Source of the DNA: Gammaproteobacteria bacterium
GTDB taxonomy: Bacteria > Pseudomonadota > Gammaproteobacteria > Xanthomonadales > SZUA-5
Assembly (NCBI GenBank): GCA_030430155.1
Contig: JAUIFV010000036.1
Coordinates: 1-32,804 of the forward strand
Length of the DNA stretch: 32,804 nucleotides
Direction: 5' to 3'
The position numbers and the translations under genes were made by a program. Position 1 is the stretch's first letter, and each line of letters opens with the position of its first letter. Shown piece by piece: positions 30,272 to 32,804 of the stretch. The notes below the pieces were generated by a model. It was not told the origin of the DNA and ran no database searches. It saw only the letters and a program-made list of their open reading frames with translations.

Positions 30272-31144
30272 TCAGGGGACGGCGACGCAGACGATGTACG
30301 GCGTGACGTCGATAGGGTTGGAGCCAGGATTCGACGGATGGGTGTTGTTGGCGTGGCACTCAATGGCCGCGGTCTGGGTATCTGAACTCCACCCGGAAAC
30401 ATCGACGCTGGTGGCGAGAAACTCGGTCTGGCCGATGCCCACCATTCGACAGCCGCCGGTGAGCGGAAGGTCGTTGGGGTCCTGGCAGACCGCGGTTCCG
30501 CTCTGCGGCGCGATTCCAATTGTCATGGTCGAGCCGACCGATTCATACAAATCAGCCTTGGTCCGATAGATCCCTGCAGCCAGGTCGGCCGTTGAAATCG
30601 TTGCGTCCCGGATGTCGATCGAACTGACCGCGCCGTCGCGAATGTCAGTGGAGCTCACCGAGTTGTTCTGGATCTGACTGGTCCCGACACTGTCATTGGC
30701 AAGCTTGTCCTGAGTCACCGAACCGTCCTGCAGCGCTGCCGTATCCACCGCACCGGGCGCGACAAACATCGTCTCGATGGCAAAGGGCGAGGCGCCGATG
30801 CGTTGACGCGGGGCGAGCACGGTGTAGCTGCCGGCGCCGGCCTCGCGCACCTCGATCTGCAGCCAGCGCGGCGCGCTGTTGAAGGGGCCATCGCCAAAGT
30901 CGAGCAGCACCGAGAACACGCCGCCGCTAACCGCGACACCAGCGGTGGACTGCGTGCTGCCAACCGCCGTGCCGCCGGTTTCGGTGTTGAACAGCCGGAA
31001 CTGGAAATCGTAATCACCCTGTGCCGGCGCGCCGGCGGCGGCCAGTCGGCCCTGGTAGGTGAAGGCAGTTTCGGCTTGGGCGGTGCCCTCCAGGGCGCAG
31101 ACGGCGATTGCCGCTGATGCCAACAATCGTGCAAGGGTGTTCAT
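30272..31144 (-). CDS. Secreted decapeptide-repeat stalk protein, paralogue A
   Basis: A 290-residue exported protein with a signal peptide ending AQA-E near residue 24. An N-terminal domain (about 25-137) begins FTYQGRL and contains RIGASPFAIE. A stalk of five tandem decapeptides (140-189, for example NNSVSSTDIR) follows, then a C-terminal domain with four cysteines in pairs (VCQDPNDLPLTGGC, IECHANN, YIVC). The stalk pattern, a small residue then V or I at fixed spacing, suits a beta-helix or fibre. It is a tandem paralogue of the partial gene at 31948. Likely surface-exposed; function unknown. GGAGAT precedes the ATG. Confidence 0.8.
   Translation of the reverse strand: MNTLARLLASAAIAVCALEGTAQAETAFTYQGRLAAAGAPAQGDYDFQFRLFNTETGGTAVGSTQSTAGVAVSGGVFSVLLDFGDGPFNSAPRWLQIEVREAGAGSYTVLAPRQRIGASPFAIETMFVAPGAVDTAALQDGSVTQDKLANDSVGTSQIQNNSVSSTDIRDGAVSSIDIRDATISTADLAAGIYRTKADLYESVGSTMTIGIAPQSGTAVCQDPNDLPLTGGCRMVGIGQTEFLATSVDVSGWSSDTQTAAIECHANNTHPSNPGSNPIDVTPYIVCVAVP
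30578..30727 (-). repeat. Five tandem decapeptide (30-bp) repeats
   Basis: Five 10-residue units with consensus (N/D)x(S/A)V-x-(S/T)-x-(D/Q/K)-(I/L)-x inside paralogue A. The copy number differs from the seven units in the neighbouring paralogue. Confidence 0.75.
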
Positions 31145-31204
31145 CGGGATCTCCGTGCTTGAATGGCAGAACGAACAACGTCATCGGGATTCGTTTGGCG
31201 CCTT

Positions 31205-31216
31205 CGTTCGCGAACG
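31205..31216. promoter_or_regulatory. Palindrome in gap upstream of paralogue A
   Basis: CGTTCGCGAACG is a perfect 12-bp palindrome about 61 bp upstream of the paralogue A start, in a 186-bp gap with no gene. It could be an operator. A weak CGGCG/CGCCG hairpin near 31313-31328 follows the stop of the gene at 31331. Confidence 0.35.
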
Positions 31217-31330
31217 TGGTGCATTGATTTCGGTGTTCCAAATGCCGCGACATCCATGCCGAGGATCGTCGCTCTGCGTTCTCTGTGAGGGTGAAAACGA
31301 AGACCACCCAGTTCGGCGGTGCTGCGCCGC

Positions 31331-31951
31331 TCAGGGCATGTCCAATCTCAGCTCGATGCCATGGGCTTCGCCGTCCGGTGCATGCAACAGCAGCAGGTGG
31401 TCGCCAGCCATCGGGATCAGCATCGCGGTGAACGGCGTTGGATTGCCGGGTTCGACGTCGATCCGCTTCCAGCCTTTAAGCAACAGCTCGTCGGGCGCGG
31501 TTTCGCCACGCACCGGGCGATCCACGAACAGCGCGGCCATCTGCCAGAAGTTCTCGTCCACCGGGCTGTAGATCGTCAGCCGGCCGCTGCGCACGCTCAC
31601 CGTGCCGGCCACTCTTGCCTCGCGGCCGTATTGCATCACGTCGCGCGAGGACGCCAGCCGGTGGCGGAAGCGACCGACCAGGCGGTCGATCTTCACCGTG
31701 CCAGCGATCCGTGGCGGTCCGGACAGGCTGCGCGCCACCGCCAGGCTGCCGTCCACGCCTTCCACCCGGCCACTGCCCGACGGCGCCTGTTCGACGAACT
31801 GCAGGTTGCGCAGGTAGTTCGCCTTCAGCGTGCGCGCTTCGCGTGCCTGGCATTCGCGCGGCGACAGCCGACCGCAGTCGGTCGTGGCCGAGGCAAGGCC
31901 GCAGGCCAGTGCGAGGCAGATAGCGACTGCGGTTTCGGGGATCTGTCTCAT
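31331..31951 (-). CDS. Secreted protein of unknown function between stalk paralogues
   Basis: A 206-residue exported protein; the signal peptide ends ASA near residue 22. The mature chain starts with a Cys pair (CGRLSPREC), then a beta-rich domain with GRLTIYSP, GWKRIDVEPG and HLLLLHAPDGEAHG. No family recognised. The start ATG overlaps the stop of the stalk paralogue at 31948 (ATGA), so the two are translationally coupled and probably act together at the cell surface. Confidence 0.75.
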   Translation of the reverse strand: MRQIPETAVAICLALACGLASATTDCGRLSPRECQAREARTLKANYLRNLQFVEQAPSGSGRVEGVDGSLAVARSLSGPPRIAGTVKIDRLVGRFRHRLASSRDVMQYGREARVAGTVSVRSGRLTIYSPVDENFWQMAALFVDRPVRGETAPDELLLKGWKRIDVEPGNPTPFTAMLIPMAGDHLLLLHAPDGEAHGIELRLDMP

Positions 31952-32804
31952 GGTCCCGGGACGTTCACGCAGATGATGTACGCCTGCAGTGAGACGCGGT
32001 TGACGCCCGGGTTGGTTGGCGTGAGGTTGACACCGCTACACGTCACGGCGGCCGCATCGGTTGTCGACGTCCAGTTGCTGTCGATTACGCTGGTCGCAAC
32101 AAGGCTGGATGCCGTTCCAGCACGACATCCCCCGGACACCGGCAGGTCATTGGGATCAGAGCACTCCACTGTCTCGTTCAGTGGGGAGGCTCCGATCGAT
32201 AATCCCGGGCCGGTGACTTCGTAGAGATCGGCTTTCGTCCGGTAGATCCCCGGCGCGATGTCCGCTGTGGCGATGGTGCCGTCCCGGACATCGGCCGACG
32301 TGACGGTGTTGTTTTCGATCTGCGCCGTGCCGATGGCGTCGTCGGCAATCTTGAGCCTCGTCACGGCTTGATTGGACAGCTTGCCGGTGGCGACGGCGAA
32401 GTTGGCAAGGTCGTTGGTGACGATGTTGCCGTCGGCGATCTTCTGCGTGGTGACGGCGTTGTCCTGCAGCGCTGCCGTGTCCACCGCGCCCGGCGCGACG
32501 AACATCGTCTCGATGGCGAAGGGCGAGGCGCCGATGCGCTGGCGCGGGGCGAGCACGGTGTAGCTGCCGGCGCCGGCCTCGCGCACCTCGATCTCCAGCC
32601 AGCGCGGCGCGCTGTTGAACGGGCCGTCACCGAAGTCCAGCAGCACCGAGAACACACCGCCGCTGACCGCGACGGCTGCAGCCGACTGCATGCTGCCGAC
32701 CGCCGTACCGCCGGTTTCCGCGTTGTACAGCCGGAACTGGAAGTCGTAGCTGCCCTGGGCTGGCGTACCGGCGGCGGACAAACGGCCCTGGTAGCTAAAG
32801 GCGG
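31948..32804 (-). CDS. Secreted decapeptide-repeat stalk protein, paralogue B (partial)
   Basis: At least 285 residues; the N-terminus and signal peptide lie beyond the window edge at 32804, where the frame is still open through AFSYQGRL. The N-terminal domain is nearly identical to paralogue A over QGRL to AALQD, at both protein and DNA level. The stalk has seven decapeptides versus five in A. The C-terminal domain is diverged but keeps the cysteines (ECSDPNDLPVSGGC, VTCSG, YIIC). This mosaic suggests recent duplication or gene conversion at the N-terminal end with diversification of the tip. It is coupled to the downstream gene by an ATGA overlap. Confidence 0.82.
   Translation of the reverse strand, partial: AFSYQGRLSAAGTPAQGSYDFQFRLYNAETGGTAVGSMQSAAAVAVSGGVFSVLLDFGDGPFNSAPRWLEIEVREAGAGSYTVLAPRQRIGASPFAIETMFVAPGAVDTAALQDNAVTTQKIADGNIVTNDLANFAVATGKLSNQAVTRLKIADDAIGTAQIENNTVTSADVRDGTIATADIAPGIYRTKADLYEVTGPGLSIGASPLNETVECSDPNDLPVSGGCRAGTASSLVATSVIDSNWTSTTDAAAVTCSGVNLTPTNPGVNRVSLQAYIICVNVPGP
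32254..32463 (-). repeat. Seven tandem decapeptide (30-bp) repeats
   Basis: Seven 10-residue units inside paralogue B, such as DNAVTTQKIA, DGNIVTNDLA, NNTVTSADVR and DGTIATADIA. They are more diverged from one another than the flanking N-terminal domain is from paralogue A. Confidence 0.75.

Noticed and set aside
30040-30519. 159-residue minus-strand frame
   Set aside because: Overlaps the stalk protein gene in another frame, is Arg/Ser/Pro-rich, and has no ribosome site or motif.

Overview
The window is GC-rich bacterial chromosome with dense genes, short gaps and Shine-Dalgarno starts. The gene content suggests a gammaproteobacterium of the Xanthomonadales/Lysobacterales type: a BaeSR-type two-component system, a queA-tgt pair, full-length cobalamin-dependent MetH behind an ArsR-methyltransferase regulator, proline iminopeptidase, and many secreted proteins of unknown role. 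This placement is inferred from gene content; there is no rRNA or tRNA here to confirm it. I see no phage, insertion sequence, integrase or CRISPR array.

Layout. 1-5.5 kb looks like an envelope-stress block: a small Spy/CpxP-like secreted protein, a secreted animal-type haem peroxidase, sensor kinase BaeS with a His/Pro-rich sensor loop, regulator BaeR and a lipoprotein. 5.5-9 kb holds a periplasmic ankyrin protein and a four-unit DUF4397 protein. 9.1-11.3 kb is the queuosine pair queA-tgt on the minus strand, both apparently starting with TTG. 11.4-13.9 kb has a class III aminotransferase and a P-loop-like protein with a damaged Walker A. 14-16 kb is a cluster of four small secreted paralogues that share an exact C-x6-GSR-x5-C-x5-W signature. 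16.1-17.1 kb is proline iminopeptidase. 17.4-22 kb is an ArsR/SAM-methyltransferase fusion, probably SahR-like, overlapping metH. 22-22.7 kb is a VapBC toxin-antitoxin pair. 22.8-25.8 kb is a secreted TAP-like hydrolase divergent from a membrane-bound LytTR regulator, with a perfect 9+9 bp palindrome between them. 26-29 kb is a large membrane Ser/Thr kinase. 29-32.8 kb holds two small secreted proteins and then two tandem paralogues with decapeptide-repeat stalks that bracket an unknown secreted protein; the last gene runs off the window.

Two signals are not explained by ordinary annotation. The first is a dispersed intergenic repeat built on a 7-bp unit (consensus TGNGCCC), present in nine places. 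Its C-rich strand points toward the neighbouring gene in nearly every case, and most copies would give a G3N4 quadruplex pattern on the other strand. The second is the four-gene C-x6-GSR-x5-C-x5-W family, with palindromes and hairpins in its intergenic gaps. Neither matches a system I can name.
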